Assembly (NCBI RefSeq): GCF_015831345.1
Contig: NZ_JADWYS010000001.1
Location: forward strand, 310,001 to 374,000
Direction: 5' to 3'
DNA length: 64,000 bases
Origin: Caenimonas aquaedulcis
Lineage (GTDB): Bacteria; Pseudomonadota; Gammaproteobacteria; Burkholderiales; Burkholderiaceae_C
This document shows positions 50,841 to 59,766 of the stretch, in pieces (positions within the stretch are counted from its first letter, which is position 1; the number at the start of each line of letters is the position of its first letter). The notes below the pieces were generated by a model. That model was not told the DNA's origin and searched no databases. It saw only the letters and a list, made by a program, of their open reading frames with translations. Made by a program: the position numbers and the translations under genes.

Positions 50841-52181
50841 TCATGTAGGTTCCGTGATGCTGGCCAGCGCGCTTTCCGCGCGCAAGGCGATGTTGAGGAC
50901 CGTGTCGTCCCGCATCGCACTTTGCCAGATCATGAGGCCGCATGGGAGTTCCGGGGGCACATGGCATGGAATCGAGATGGCGCAACCGTCCAGCATGTTG
51001 ACGACGCTCGTGTTGCGCAGCAGGAGGGTGTTGACGCGGAAGAACTCGTCGTCGCGTTCGGCTCCGGGCGCGACCTGCGCGATCGGGGGCGCCACCATCG
51101 GGATGGTCGGAGACAGGACGGCGTCGAATCCCCGCAGCGCCTTGTCGATGGAGGCGATCCACCCGGACCGTGCATGGATGAGTTCGATGTATTCGTACGC
51201 CTTCATGTTGGCGCCGCGGACGATGCGTGCGAGCACGCGCGGGTCGTAGCCGGCCGAGTGCTTCTCCAGCAGGTGGCGATGCCAGGCATAGCTCTCGGCG
51301 GCGGTGAAGCCGCCGGTGGACTGGATCGCGCCGAGGTTGCGGATCTCCCCCAATTCGATGTCCGTCACCTGCGCGCCGGCATCGCGCAAGGTCGCCACGG
51401 CCCGGTCGAAAGCGTGCGCGACCGTGGCGTCCAGCCCGTCGAGCATGGTCGTGCGCGCGACGGCCAGCCGATAGCCCGACAGCGGTGCGTGGCTGCGGGT
51501 GACGATGCGGCGCGCGAGGATTTCGTGGGCCAGGATGGCATCGCGCACCGAACGGGTCATCGCGCACACGGTGTCGAGCGTCGAGGACAGCGGCAGGGCG
51601 CCTTCGCGCGGAACCAGCTGGGCCGTGCTCTTGAACCCCACGATGCCGCACAGGGCCGCGGGGACCCGGATCGACCCGCCCGTGTCCGATCCGAGGCCGA
51701 TGAACGCGGCGCCGTTGGCGACCGAGACCGCCGCGCCGGAGGAAGAGCCCCCGGGGATGCGCGGCGTGGCCGGGTCGGCGGGGTTGGCGGGGGTGCCGTA
51801 GTGCGGGTTGGTGCCGACCCCCGAGAAGGCGAACTCGGTCATGTGGGTCCGCCCCAGCACGACCCCGCCTGCCGACTTGAGCCGGGCGACGGCCGGGCTG
51901 TCCGCCACGGCGGGCGGCGCGTGCGCCAGCACGGCCGAGCCGGCGGCGGTGACTTCCCCCGACACGTCGAACAGGTCCTTCACCGAGATCGCAAGGCCTG
52001 CCAGGGGCATCCAGGGGGAGGAGCGCGACGCCGCAGCGCGGGCCGCGTCGACATCCGTGCGCATGAATACGTGCCTGCTGGCGGGCGCTTGCGCGATGGC
52101 GATGGAAGCGTCCATTTCGGCAGTGGCGTTCGTGGCGCCGTCGCGGAGGCGCTCCCGGGTGGCGAGGAGGTCTTGGCGCAT
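50841..52181 (-). CDS. Amidase-signature family enzyme
   Basis: A 446-residue amidohydrolase with the Ser-cisSer-Lys triad: K68 in ISVKDLFDV, the cis-serine at about S146 in [10 protein letters not shown], and the nucleophile S170 in [11 protein letters not shown]. It lacks the GatA-specific C-terminal features and is not linked to gatB or gatC, so a metabolic amidase (possibly on amides or ureido compounds) is more likely than tRNA amidation. It is followed by the dadA-like gene, which suggests a catabolic pair that frees then oxidises an amino acid derivative. It is divergent from rpsB, whose promoter lies only 23 bases from its start. Confidence 0.88.
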   Translation of the reverse strand: MRQDLLATRERLRDGATNATAEMDASIAIAQAPASRHVFMRTDVDAARAAASRSSPWMPLAGLAISVKDLFDVSGEVTAAGSAVLAHAPPAVADSPAVARLKSAGGVVLGRTHMTEFAFSGVGTNPHYGTPANPADPATPRIPGGSSSGAAVSVANGAAFIGLGSDTGGSIRVPAALCGIVGFKSTAQLVPREGALPLSSTLDTVCAMTRSVRDAILAHEILARRIVTRSHAPLSGYRLAVARTTMLDGLDATVAHAFDRAVATLRDAGAQVTDIELGEIRNLGAIQSTGGFTAAESYAWHRHLLEKHSAGYDPRVLARIVRGANMKAYEYIELIHARSGWIASIDKALRGFDAVLSPTIPMVAPPIAQVAPGAERDDEFFRVNTLLLRNTSVVNMLDGCAISIPCHVPPELPCGLMIWQSAMRDDTVLNIALRAESALASITEPT

Positions 52182-52203
52182 GTGTGTAGTGGGAGGCCCG
52201 TGC

Positions 52204-52362
52204 TATAATCTTTGGGTTTTGCTGGGCCGTGGAATGCGAGTGCGCCACCGTGCTGTCAGCAAGGCAAATACGCGAATCCAGCCCACCAGGGTGCCAGTGC
52301 ACAGCCCAGAGCCGTGCGCCGGTTTCGGGCCGGATTTTAGACCCAACCTTCAGGAACCATTC
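52204..52362 (+). promoter_or_regulatory. rpsB promoter and long leader
   Basis: TATAAT (52204-52209) begins a leader of roughly 150 bases before the rpsB ATG. The leader contains complementary segments, such as ccgg-tttcgg-gccgg near 52,320-52,333, and short paired tracts (gtgcgcc/ggtgcc). Long rpsB leaders are known to bind S2 in other bacteria, so feedback control is plausible. No clear -35 is seen. Confidence 0.6.
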
Positions 52363-53115
52363 ATGTCCGTCACCATGCGTCAGATGCTGGAAGCCGGTGT
52401 CCATTTCGGTCACCAAACGCGCTTCTGGAACCCCAAGATGGCCCCGTACATCTTCGGCCATCGCAACAAGATCCACATCATCAACCTGGAAAAGTCGCTT
52501 CCGATGTTCCAGGAAGCCAGCAAGTTCGTGAAGCAGCTGGCAGCCAACCGCGGCACCATCCTCATGGTCGGCACCAAGCGCCAGGCGCGCGAGACCGTCG
52601 CCATGGAAGCCAAGCGCGCGGGCGTGCCCTTCGTCGACCAGCGCTGGCTCGGCGGCATGCTGACCAACTTCAAGACCGTCAAGACGTCCATCAAGCGTCT
52701 GAAGGACATGAAGGCCCAGCAGGAAGCCGGCCTGGAGTCCATGAGCAAGAAAGAGCAGCTGATGTTCGCCCGCGAGATGGAAAAGCTCGAGAAGGACATC
52801 GGCGGCATCCAGGACATGGCCACGCTGCCCGACGCGATCTTCGTGATCGACGTCGGCTTCCACAAGATCGCCGTGTCCGAAGCCAAGAAGCTGGGCATCC
52901 CGCTGATCGGCGTGGTGGACTCCAACCACTCGCCCGAGGGAATCGACTACGTCATCCCGGGCAACGACGACTCCTCCAAGGCTGTGGTGCTGTATGCGCG
53001 CGGCATCGCCGACGCGATCCTGGAAGGCCGTGCCAACGCCGTGAACGACGTGGTCAAGGCCGTGTCCGAAGGCAGTGACGAATTCGTCGAAGTGGAAGAA
53101 GGCGCCGGCGCCTGA
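52363..53115 (+). CDS. rpsB: 30S ribosomal protein S2
   Basis: A 250-residue protein that joins the small subunit late in assembly and helps recruit S1. It has all family marks: [49 protein letters not shown]-type loop ([12 protein letters not shown]), [12 protein letters not shown], and [12 protein letters not shown] near the C-terminus. It opens the rpsB-tsf-...-fabZ cluster. A hairpin followed by a short T-run separates it from tsf and would lower tsf expression relative to S2. AGGAA precedes the ATG. Confidence 0.98.
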   Translation: MSVTMRQMLEAGVHFGHQTRFWNPKMAPYIFGHRNKIHIINLEKSLPMFQEASKFVKQLAANRGTILMVGTKRQARETVAMEAKRAGVPFVDQRWLGGMLTNFKTVKTSIKRLKDMKAQQEAGLESMSKKEQLMFAREMEKLEKDIGGIQDMATLPDAIFVIDVGFHKIAVSEAKKLGIPLIGVVDSNHSPEGIDYVIPGNDDSSKAVVLYARGIADAILEGRANAVNDVVKAVSEGSDEFVEVEEGAGA

Positions 53116-53137
53116 CTCCCCGGTCCCTACGACCACG

Positions 53138-53161
53138 AAGGGGGCTCTTGAGCCCCCTTTT
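53138..53161 (+). terminator. rpsB-tsf intergenic terminator (probably partial)
   Basis: A perfect ten-pair stem, aagggggctc/gagccccctt, around a two-base loop is followed by a short T-run. It lies 23 bases after the rpsB stop and 51 bases before tsf, where partial termination would set the S2 to EF-Ts ratio. Confidence 0.85.
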
Positions 53162-53211
53162 CCCATCCAAGCCCCGTGCGGGCGTCCAACGAGAAATTTG
53201 AAAGGCAAAAA

Positions 53212-54135
53212 ATGGCTGCAATCACCGCGAGCATGGTCGCCGAACTGCGTGGCAAGACCGATGCGCCCATGATGGAATGCAAGAAGGCCCTCACCGAGGC
53301 CGAAGGCAACATGGAAAAGGCCGAGGAACTGCTGCGCGTCAAGCTCGGCAGCAAGGCCGGCAAGGCCGCCTCTCGCATCACCGCGGAAGGCGTCGTCACG
53401 TCCTTCATCGACGGCACCACCGGCGCGCTGCTCGAGACGAATTGCGAGACCGACTTCGTCACCAAGAACGACAGCTTCCTGGCCATGGCCAAGGCCGCGG
53501 CCGAACTGATCGCGAAGCACAACCCCGCCGACGTCGCCGCGCTCGGCGCACTGCCGTACAGCCAGGACAGCTTCGGCCCCACGCTCGAGGACGTCCGCAA
53601 GGGCCTCATCGGCAAGATCGGCGAGAACATGAGCTTCCGCCGCTTCAAGCGTTTTGCCGGCTCGAACAAGCTCGCCGCGTACCTGCACGGCACGCGCATC
53701 GGCGTGGTCGTCGAATACGAGGGTGACGACACCGCCGCCAAGGACGTTGCCATGCACGTGGCCGCCATGAAGCCCGTCGCGCTCACGAGCAACGACGTGC
53801 CCGCCGAGCTGATCGAGAAGGAGCGCGCCGTTGCCGTGGGCAAGGCCGAGGAAGACCGCAAGGCCGCCGAGGCTGCCGGCAAGCCCGCGCAGTCCCCGGA
53901 AATCGTCGCGAAGCGCGTCGAGGGCGGTGTGCAGAAGTACCTCAAGGAGGTGTCGCTCTTCAACCAGCCCTTCGTGAAGAACGACAAGCAGACGGTCGAG
54001 CAGATGCTCAAGGCCGCCGGCGCCAGCGTCAAGGGCTTCACGCTCTACGTCGTCGGCGAAGGCATCGAGAAGAAGGTCGACGACTTCGCAGCCGAAGTCG
54101 CGGCGCAGGTCGCCGCCGCCAAGGGCGGAGCCTGA
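53212..54135 (+). CDS. tsf: Translation elongation factor Ts
   Basis: A 307-residue exchange factor that removes GDP from EF-Tu. The N-terminal domain carries [43 protein letters not shown], the core has the TDFV motif ([13 protein letters not shown]) that contacts EF-Tu, and the C-terminus closes with [14 protein letters not shown]. The start at 53212 is preceded by AAAGG. It is the second gene of the cluster and lies behind a hairpin terminator. The length is usual for betaproteobacteria. Confidence 0.98.
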   Translation: MAAITASMVAELRGKTDAPMMECKKALTEAEGNMEKAEELLRVKLGSKAGKAASRITAEGVVTSFIDGTTGALLETNCETDFVTKNDSFLAMAKAAAELIAKHNPADVAALGALPYSQDSFGPTLEDVRKGLIGKIGENMSFRRFKRFAGSNKLAAYLHGTRIGVVVEYEGDDTAAKDVAMHVAAMKPVALTSNDVPAELIEKERAVAVGKAEEDRKAAEAAGKPAQSPEIVAKRVEGGVQKYLKEVSLFNQPFVKNDKQTVEQMLKAAGASVKGFTLYVVGEGIEKKVDDFAAEVAAQVAAAKGGA

Positions 54136-54206
54136 ATCCCGCGAACCGCCGCCCGCAACGCACCAAGGCCGCTACACTCATCCCGTCCAGAACAAGGAGC
54201 CTTTAC

Positions 54207-54929
54207 ATGTCCGAAGCCCAGCCGGCGCACAAGCGAATCTTGTTGAAGCTGTCGGGCGAGGCGCTGATGGGCGACGACCAGTTCGGCATCAACCGCGCGA
54301 CCATCGTGCGCATGGTCGAGGAGGTCGCCGAGGTGGTGAACATGGGCGTGGAAGTCGCCATCGTGATCGGTGGCGGCAACATCTTCCGCGGTGTGGCCGG
54401 TGGCTCGGTCGGAATGGACCGCGCCACCGCCGACTACATGGGCATGCTGGCGACGGTCATGAACGCCCTGGCACTCGCCGACGCGATGAACAAGCAGGGC
54501 CTGATTGCACGGGTCATGTCCGCCATCGCCATCGAACAGGTGGTGGAGCCGTACGTGCGCCCCAAGGCGCTGCAGTACCTCGAAGAAGGCAAGGTCGTGA
54601 TCTTCGCGGCCGGCACCGGCAACCCGTTTTTCACGACCGACACCGCGGCGGCGCTTCGCGGAGCCGAGATCGGCGCCGAGCTCGTGCTCAAGGCGACGAA
54701 GGTCGATGGCGTCTATTCGGCGGACCCCAAGAAGGATCCGCACGCCACCCGTTACACGAAGATCAGCTTCGACGACGCGATGGCGCAGAATCTCGGCATC
54801 ATGGACGCCACCGCTTTCGCGCTCTGCCGCGACCAGAAGCTGCCGATCAAGGTGTTCTCCATCTTCAAGCACGGCGCCCTTCGGCGCGTGGTGATGGGGG
54901 AGGACGAAGGCACGCTCGTCTACGCCTGA
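54207..54929 (+). CDS. pyrH: UMP kinase
   Basis: A 240-residue hexameric kinase of the amino-acid-kinase fold, converting UMP to UDP for RNA, UDP-sugars and the lipid A pathway. It has [12 protein letters not shown] at the start, GGGNIFRG (phosphate loop), [16 protein letters not shown] and [16 protein letters not shown], then the late [14 protein letters not shown]. In relatives it is inhibited by UTP and activated by GTP. The AAGGAG ribosome-binding site is strong. frr begins 13 bases after its stop. Confidence 0.98.
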   Translation: MSEAQPAHKRILLKLSGEALMGDDQFGINRATIVRMVEEVAEVVNMGVEVAIVIGGGNIFRGVAGGSVGMDRATADYMGMLATVMNALALADAMNKQGLIARVMSAIAIEQVVEPYVRPKALQYLEEGKVVIFAAGTGNPFFTTDTAAALRGAEIGAELVLKATKVDGVYSADPKKDPHATRYTKISFDDAMAQNLGIMDATAFALCRDQKLPIKVFSIFKHGALRRVVMGEDEGTLVYA

Positions 54930-54942
54930 GGAGACCGAAGAA

Positions 54943-55509
54943 ATGACGACGACGATTCCAGACATCAAGAAAACCATGGAAGGCAAGATGGACCAGTCCA
55001 TCGCCGCGTTCCGCACCAGCCTGTCCAAGATCCGCACCGGCCGCGCGAGCCCCGGCATCCTCGACACCGTGCACGTGGACTATTACGGCTCGATGATGCC
55101 GATCAGCCAGGTGGCGAACGTCTCGCTGCTGGATGCCCGTACGATCAGCGTCCAGCCCTGGGAAAAGGGGATGGCCGCCAAGATCGAGAAGGCGATTCGC
55201 GAGAGCGACCTGGGCCTGAACCCCGCCTCCATGGGCGACCTCATCCGCGTGCCCGTGCCGCCGATGAGCGAGGAGCGCCGCAAGGAGATGACCAAGGTCG
55301 TGCGCCATGAAGGCGAGGCCGCGAAGATCGCGGTGCGCAACCTGCGCCGCGACGCGAACGACCACGTGAAGAAGCTGGTGAAGGACAAGCTCGCGTCCGA
55401 GGACGACCAGAAGCGCTCCGAGGCGGAGATCCAGAAGATCACCGACCGCCACATCGCCGAGATCGACCAGCTGGTCGCCGGCAAGGAGCAGGAGATCATG
55501 GCCGTCTGA
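54943..55509 (+). CDS. frr: Ribosome recycling factor
   Basis: A 188-residue factor that, with EF-G, splits post-termination ribosomes. The helical domain ([30 protein letters not shown], then the two long C-terminal helices) and the small beta domain ([31 protein letters not shown]) are both complete. The length matches the family. It lies between pyrH and uppS, with 13- and 22-base gaps, and is surely part of the same operon. GAGGAG precedes the start. Confidence 0.98.
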   Translation: MTTTIPDIKKTMEGKMDQSIAAFRTSLSKIRTGRASPGILDTVHVDYYGSMMPISQVANVSLLDARTISVQPWEKGMAAKIEKAIRESDLGLNPASMGDLIRVPVPPMSEERRKEMTKVVRHEGEAAKIAVRNLRRDANDHVKKLVKDKLASEDDQKRSEAEIQKITDRHIAEIDQLVAGKEQEIMAV

Positions 55510-55531
55510 GCCGGATCACCGCCGAACATCC

Positions 55532-56266
55532 ATGACGCAGCCGCGGATCCCCCACCACGTTGCCATCGTCATGGACGGCAACGGCCGCTGGGCGACGCGG
55601 CGCTACCTGCCGAGGGTGGCCGGCCACAAGAAGGGCATGGACACCTTGCGTGCATGCCTGCGCCATTGCGGCGAACGCGGCATCAAGGTGCTCACCGTCT
55701 TCGCGTTTTCCTCGGAGAACTGGAGCCGCCCCGCCGACGAGGTGTCGGGCCTGATGGAGTTGCTCGCCGTGGCGCTGGCGCGGGAGATCCCCCAGCTTCG
55801 CGGCGAAGGCGTGCGGGTGCAGTTCGTGGGTGACCGTGCGCCGCTCTCCGAAAAGGTCCGTGCCGGCCTGGCGCAGGCGGAGGCCGACACCGCTTCCAAT
55901 AACCGCCTCGTGTTCAACGTCTGTTTCAACTACGGCGGCCGGTGGGACATCGCCCAGGCTGCGGCGAAGCTCGCCGAACGGGGCGAGCCCATTACCGAGA
56001 AGTCGCTGGGTGCCGCGCTGGCGCTTGCCCATGTGCCCGATCCGGACCTCATCATCCGCACCGGGGGCGAGGAGCGGCTGAGCAACTTCCTGCTGTGGCA
56101 GGCCGCCTACGCCGAACTCTTTTTCAGCGAGCGGCTCTGGCCCGAATTCGATGCCGCCGCGCTGGACGAGGCGCTCGCGGCCTATGCCTCGCGCGAGCGG
56201 CGCTACGGGATGACATCCGAGCAGGTTGCCGCGCCCGCCACCCCGGCCGACCGCAAGGCGGCTTAA
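55532..56266 (+). CDS. uppS: Isoprenyl (undecaprenyl) diphosphate synthase
   Basis: A 244-residue cis-prenyltransferase that extends farnesyl diphosphate to the C55 carrier of cell-wall and O-antigen building blocks. The signature MDGNGRWATRRYLPRVAGHKKGMD supplies the catalytic aspartate and phosphate-binding arginines. Other motifs are FAFSSENWSRP, NYGGRWDI and RTGGEERLSNFLLWQ. It sits with cdsA and dxr, so isoprenoid precursor, carrier and phospholipid synthesis are linked in one transcript. An 11-base gap precedes cdsA. Confidence 0.97.
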   Translation: MTQPRIPHHVAIVMDGNGRWATRRYLPRVAGHKKGMDTLRACLRHCGERGIKVLTVFAFSSENWSRPADEVSGLMELLAVALAREIPQLRGEGVRVQFVGDRAPLSEKVRAGLAQAEADTASNNRLVFNVCFNYGGRWDIAQAAAKLAERGEPITEKSLGAALALAHVPDPDLIIRTGGEERLSNFLLWQAAYAELFFSERLWPEFDAAALDEALAAYASRERRYGMTSEQVAAPATPADRKAA

Positions 56267-56277
56267 GTACCCCACCC

Positions 56278-57132
56278 ATGCTCAAGCAGCGCGTCATCAC
56301 CGCCATCGTCATGCTGGCGATCCTCCTGCCGGCCCTGTTCTGGTCGACGCCGCTTCCATTCACCGTGATCTCTCTCGTCCTCATCGCCGCGGGAGCGTGG
56401 GAGTGGGGGCGCCTCAACGGGGCGGGGAAGGGCGGCTCGATCGGCATCGCTGCCGCGTGCCTCGTGCTCTGCGCCGCGGCGTGGTACGCCGGCTGGCTGG
56501 ACCGCTCGCTGCTGGTCCTGTGGTGCATTGCCGGCGGGTTCTGGGTGCTGGCAGGTGCCTGGCTGATCCGGGCGGGAGTGGCGGGCTGGCCGAAGATTCC
56601 ACGCGTGCTCCGGCTGGTCGGCGGCGTGCTGGTGCTGTGGGTCGCGTGGCTTGCGGTATCGCAGGCCCGCATGATCGGGATCAACTTCCTGTTGTCGCTG
56701 CTCGTGCTCGTGTGGGTCGCGGATATCTTCGCGTACTTCGCGGGCCGCACTTTCGGTTTGAAATTCACGAAGCGCAAGCTCGCACCGGCCATCAGCCCCG
56801 GCAAAAGCTGGGAAGGCGTATGGGGCGGCATGTTGGGCGTGATCGTGCTCGCCGTGGTCTGGACGCTCGCGGACAGGCACTTCAACGCGTCCGTGCCCAG
56901 CCTCTACTCGCGCCTGGCTGCACAAGGTTGGTGGTTGCTGGTGGTGGCTTCCGTTTTCATGGCGGCGATGAGCGTCGTGGGCGATCTTTCGGAGTCGCTG
57001 GTCAAGCGCAGTGCCGGCGCCAAGGATTCGAGCAACCTCCTGCCCGGGCACGGCGGGGTGCTCGACCGTGTCGATGCGCTGCTTCCCACGCTGCCGCTGG
57101 CCATGATGCTCGCGGGCCTGGCGGCGCGATGA
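56278..57132 (+). CDS. cdsA: Phosphatidate cytidylyltransferase
   Basis: A 284-residue integral membrane enzyme that makes CDP-diacylglycerol, the precursor of all phospholipids, from phosphatidic acid and CTP. Seven or eight hydrophobic segments are seen, and the C-terminal signature SLVKRSAGAKDSSNLLPGH, continuing GGVLDRVDAL, holds the catalytic residues. The start at 56278 (MLKQRVITAIVMLA) fits the family. Its stop overlaps the dxr start by four bases (ATGA). PssA at 21,655 uses its product. Confidence 0.97.
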   Translation: MLKQRVITAIVMLAILLPALFWSTPLPFTVISLVLIAAGAWEWGRLNGAGKGGSIGIAAACLVLCAAAWYAGWLDRSLLVLWCIAGGFWVLAGAWLIRAGVAGWPKIPRVLRLVGGVLVLWVAWLAVSQARMIGINFLLSLLVLVWVADIFAYFAGRTFGLKFTKRKLAPAISPGKSWEGVWGGMLGVIVLAVVWTLADRHFNASVPSLYSRLAAQGWWLLVVASVFMAAMSVVGDLSESLVKRSAGAKDSSNLLPGHGGVLDRVDALLPTLPLAMMLAGLAAR

Positions 57133-58319
57133 CGCTTCGCATCGCGGTGCTGGGCTCCACCGGGTCGGTGGGTGCCAATACGCTCGATGTCATCGGGCGC
57201 CATCCGGACCGCTTCCGGGTGTTCGCGCTCAGTGCTTCGAGCCAGGTCGACCTGATGCTGCAGCAGTGCGCGCGCTTCAAGCCGAGATTCGCGGTGATGG
57301 CGCGGGAGGATGCCGGCCGCGAACTGGCGGGCCGCATCGAGTCCGAAGGCCTCTCGACGAAAGTCCTCACGGGTGCTCCGGCACTGGACGAAGTCGCCTC
57401 GCACGAAGACGTGGACGCGGTGATGGCGTCCATCGTCGGCGCCGCCGGGCTGTCGTCGTGCATGGCCGCGGCACGCGCCGGCAAGCGCCTGCTGCTGGCC
57501 AACAAGGAAGCGCTCGTCGTGGGCGGCGAACTCTTCATCGAGGCGGTGAAGGAGGGCGGCGCCACGCTCCTGCCGATCGACAGCGAACACTCCGCCATCT
57601 TCCAGTCGCTGCCCGAGGACCCGTCGACGTGGGATACGCGCGTCGAGAAGATCATCCTCACGGCATCCGGCGGCCCGTTCCGCACCCGTGATCCGAAGTC
57701 GCTGCGCGACGTCACGCCCGAGCAAGCCTGTGCGCATCCCAACTGGGTGATGGGCCGCAAGATTTCGGTCGACTCCGCGACGATGATGAACAAGGCGCTC
57801 GAAGTCATCGAGGCGCGCTTCCTGTTCGGGCTGCGGCCCGAGCGGCTGGAAGTCGTGATCCATCCGCAGAGCGTCATCCATTCGATGGTGCAGTACCGCG
57901 ACACGTCCGTCGTGGCCCAGTTGGGCACGCCCGACATGCGCGTGCCCATCGCCTACGGGCTCGCATGGCCCGAGCGCGTCGCATCGGGCGCGCAGGCCCT
58001 CGATTTCCGCAGCCTCGCGGACATGAGTTTCGAAGACCTGGACACGCGTGGCCACGCCGAGCGCTTCCCGGGGCTCGCGCTGGCCTGGCAGACCTTGCGT
58101 GCCCCTTCGGGGACGACGGCGGTGCTCAACGCCGCGAACGAGGTGGCCGTGGCCGCTTTCCTGGAGCGCCGCATCCGCTTCGACCAGATCCATGCGCTCA
58201 ACCTTGCAACTTTGGACGCCGTGACCATCTCCAAGCCACGGTCGCTGGAAGACCTGCTGGACCTGGATGCGTCGGCGCGCGATGCCGCCGGGCAGCTCAT
58301 CGGACGGCTGGCGGCCTGA
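57129..58319 (+). CDS. dxr: 1-deoxy-D-xylulose 5-phosphate reductoisomerase
   Basis: A 396-residue enzyme of the MEP isoprenoid pathway, converting deoxyxylulose phosphate to methylerythritol phosphate with NADPH. The NADPH-binding loop is LGSTGSVGANTLDV. The metal and substrate region contains LLANKEALVVGGELF, IDSEHSAIFQSL and SASGGPFR-type sequence (TASGGPFRTRD), followed by MGRKISVDSATMMNKALEVIEARFLF. It feeds IspD and IspF, whose genes are at 34,397. The ATGA overlap with cdsA shows translational coupling. rseP follows after 18 bases. Confidence 0.97.
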   Translation: MTLRIAVLGSTGSVGANTLDVIGRHPDRFRVFALSASSQVDLMLQQCARFKPRFAVMAREDAGRELAGRIESEGLSTKVLTGAPALDEVASHEDVDAVMASIVGAAGLSSCMAAARAGKRLLLANKEALVVGGELFIEAVKEGGATLLPIDSEHSAIFQSLPEDPSTWDTRVEKIILTASGGPFRTRDPKSLRDVTPEQACAHPNWVMGRKISVDSATMMNKALEVIEARFLFGLRPERLEVVIHPQSVIHSMVQYRDTSVVAQLGTPDMRVPIAYGLAWPERVASGAQALDFRSLADMSFEDLDTRGHAERFPGLALAWQTLRAPSGTTAVLNAANEVAVAAFLERRIRFDQIHALNLATLDAVTISKPRSLEDLLDLDASARDAAGQLIGRLAA

Positions 58320-58337
58320 ACCTGGAGCCTTGTCACC

Positions 58338-59708
58338 ATGTTGACCATCGTTGCTTTCGTCGTTGCGCTCGGCCTTCTGATCGCGGTGCATGAGTACGGC
58401 CACTACCGCGTGGCCGTGGCCTGCGGCGTGAAAGTCCTGCGCTTTTCCGTCGGCTTCGGCAAGACGCTGTACAGCTACAGGCCGAAGCGCCAGCGGCCGG
58501 GCCAGGACACCGAATTCGTGATCGGCGCCTTCCCGCTGGGCGGCTACGTGAAGATGCTGGACGAGCGCGAGGCGCCCGTCGCGCCGGAAGAGCGCCACCT
58601 CGCGTTCAACACGCAGCCCCTGAGGTCGCGGGCGGCCATCGTTGCTGCCGGGCCGGTCGCCAACCTGCTCCTGGCGATCCTCCTTTATGCCGCGGTCAGC
58701 TGGATCGGCGTGCAGGAACCCAAGGCGATCCTGGCGAGTCCCGCGCAGGGCTCCATTGCCGCACGCGCCGGCCTGCACGGCGGCGAACAGGTGGAGCAGG
58801 CGGGCTTCGAGGGCGAGGCCCTGCAGCCGGTTCGTTCGTTCGAGGACATGCGTTGGTTGCTGACGCGCGGCGCGCTGGACGGGCGGGATGTCCGGCTGCA
58901 GCTCGCGTCCGGCGACCGGAAGCCCGGCGCGCAGGTGCTCCTGCCGCTCACGCAGCTGCCGTCGCGCGAAGCGGACGCCCAGCTCTTTCGGCAGATCGGC
59001 ATCCTCGGACCGTGGACGCCGCCCGTCATCGGCGACGTCATGGAAGGGGCCGCGCGCCGCGCCGGGCTGCGCAAGGGCGATACCGTCGTTTCCGTGGATA
59101 CGCAGGAAGTCGTGGATGGCCAGCAGTTGCGCGAGCTCATTCGCGGCAGCGTGCAGGACGGCAAGGCGCTCACCCGTACCTGGCAGATCCGCCGCGATGG
59201 CCGGGCCCTGGAGGTTGCGGTCCAGCCGGACGTCGTTCAAGACGGGGGTGCGGCGGTCGGACGCATCGGCGCCTATGTGGGCGCGGCGCCCGAATTCGTG
59301 ACCGTGCAATACGGTCCGCTCGAGGGCGTGTGGAAAGGCGCGCAGCGCACCTGGGAGGTTTCGCTCCTCACGCTGCGCATGATGGGCCGGATGGTGATCG
59401 GCGAGGCATCGCTGAAGAACCTAAGCGGCCCGCTCACCATCGCCGACTATGCGGGCAAGTCCGCGAGTCTCGGCCTCACGCAGTACCTGGTGTTCCTGGC
59501 CCTGATCAGCGTGAGCCTCGGGGTGCTGAACCTGTTGCCGCTGCCCGTCTTGGACGGAGGGCACCTGATGTATTATCTTTGGGAGGCCGTGACGGGCAGG
59601 GGCGTCTCCGACGCGTGGATGGAACGGCTCCAGCGCGGCGGTGTGGCGGTGCTGCTGGTCATGATGTCTATCGCGCTCTTCAACGACGTCACCCGTCTCT
59701 TTGGTTAA
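58338..59708 (+). CDS. rseP: Regulated intramembrane protease RseP
   Basis: A 456-residue site-2 zinc protease of the inner membrane that cuts anti-sigma factor RseA after a first cleavage and so releases sigma-E. The active site HEYGH (H18, E19, H22) lies in the first membrane helix, and the partner LDG motif is in LPVLDGGHLMYY near residue 410. Two PDZ domains occupy the periplasmic part (about 120-300). GAVPLGGYVKM-type sequence (FPLGGYVKMLDEREAPV) is conserved. It is followed after 58 bases by bamA, whose expression sigma-E controls in relatives. Confidence 0.96.
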   Translation: MLTIVAFVVALGLLIAVHEYGHYRVAVACGVKVLRFSVGFGKTLYSYRPKRQRPGQDTEFVIGAFPLGGYVKMLDEREAPVAPEERHLAFNTQPLRSRAAIVAAGPVANLLLAILLYAAVSWIGVQEPKAILASPAQGSIAARAGLHGGEQVEQAGFEGEALQPVRSFEDMRWLLTRGALDGRDVRLQLASGDRKPGAQVLLPLTQLPSREADAQLFRQIGILGPWTPPVIGDVMEGAARRAGLRKGDTVVSVDTQEVVDGQQLRELIRGSVQDGKALTRTWQIRRDGRALEVAVQPDVVQDGGAAVGRIGAYVGAAPEFVTVQYGPLEGVWKGAQRTWEVSLLTLRMMGRMVIGEASLKNLSGPLTIADYAGKSASLGLTQYLVFLALISVSLGVLNLLPLPVLDGGHLMYYLWEAVTGRGVSDAWMERLQRGGVAVLLVMMSIALFNDVTRLFG

Positions 59709-59766
59709 CTTTTTCGGCCGCTGACGCTCGAACGCCCCCGGGGCGCCGCCTGGCCAACCTTGATGC

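Noticed and set aside
52210..52362. Metabolite riboswitch in the rpsB leader
   Set aside because: No known riboswitch consensus was recognised; ribosomal-protein feedback is the simpler reading.
56904..59309. An 801-codon minus-strand frame under cdsA, dxr and rseP
   Set aside because: The plus-strand genes are certain from conserved motifs; this is their antisense shadow, rich in His, Arg and Ala.
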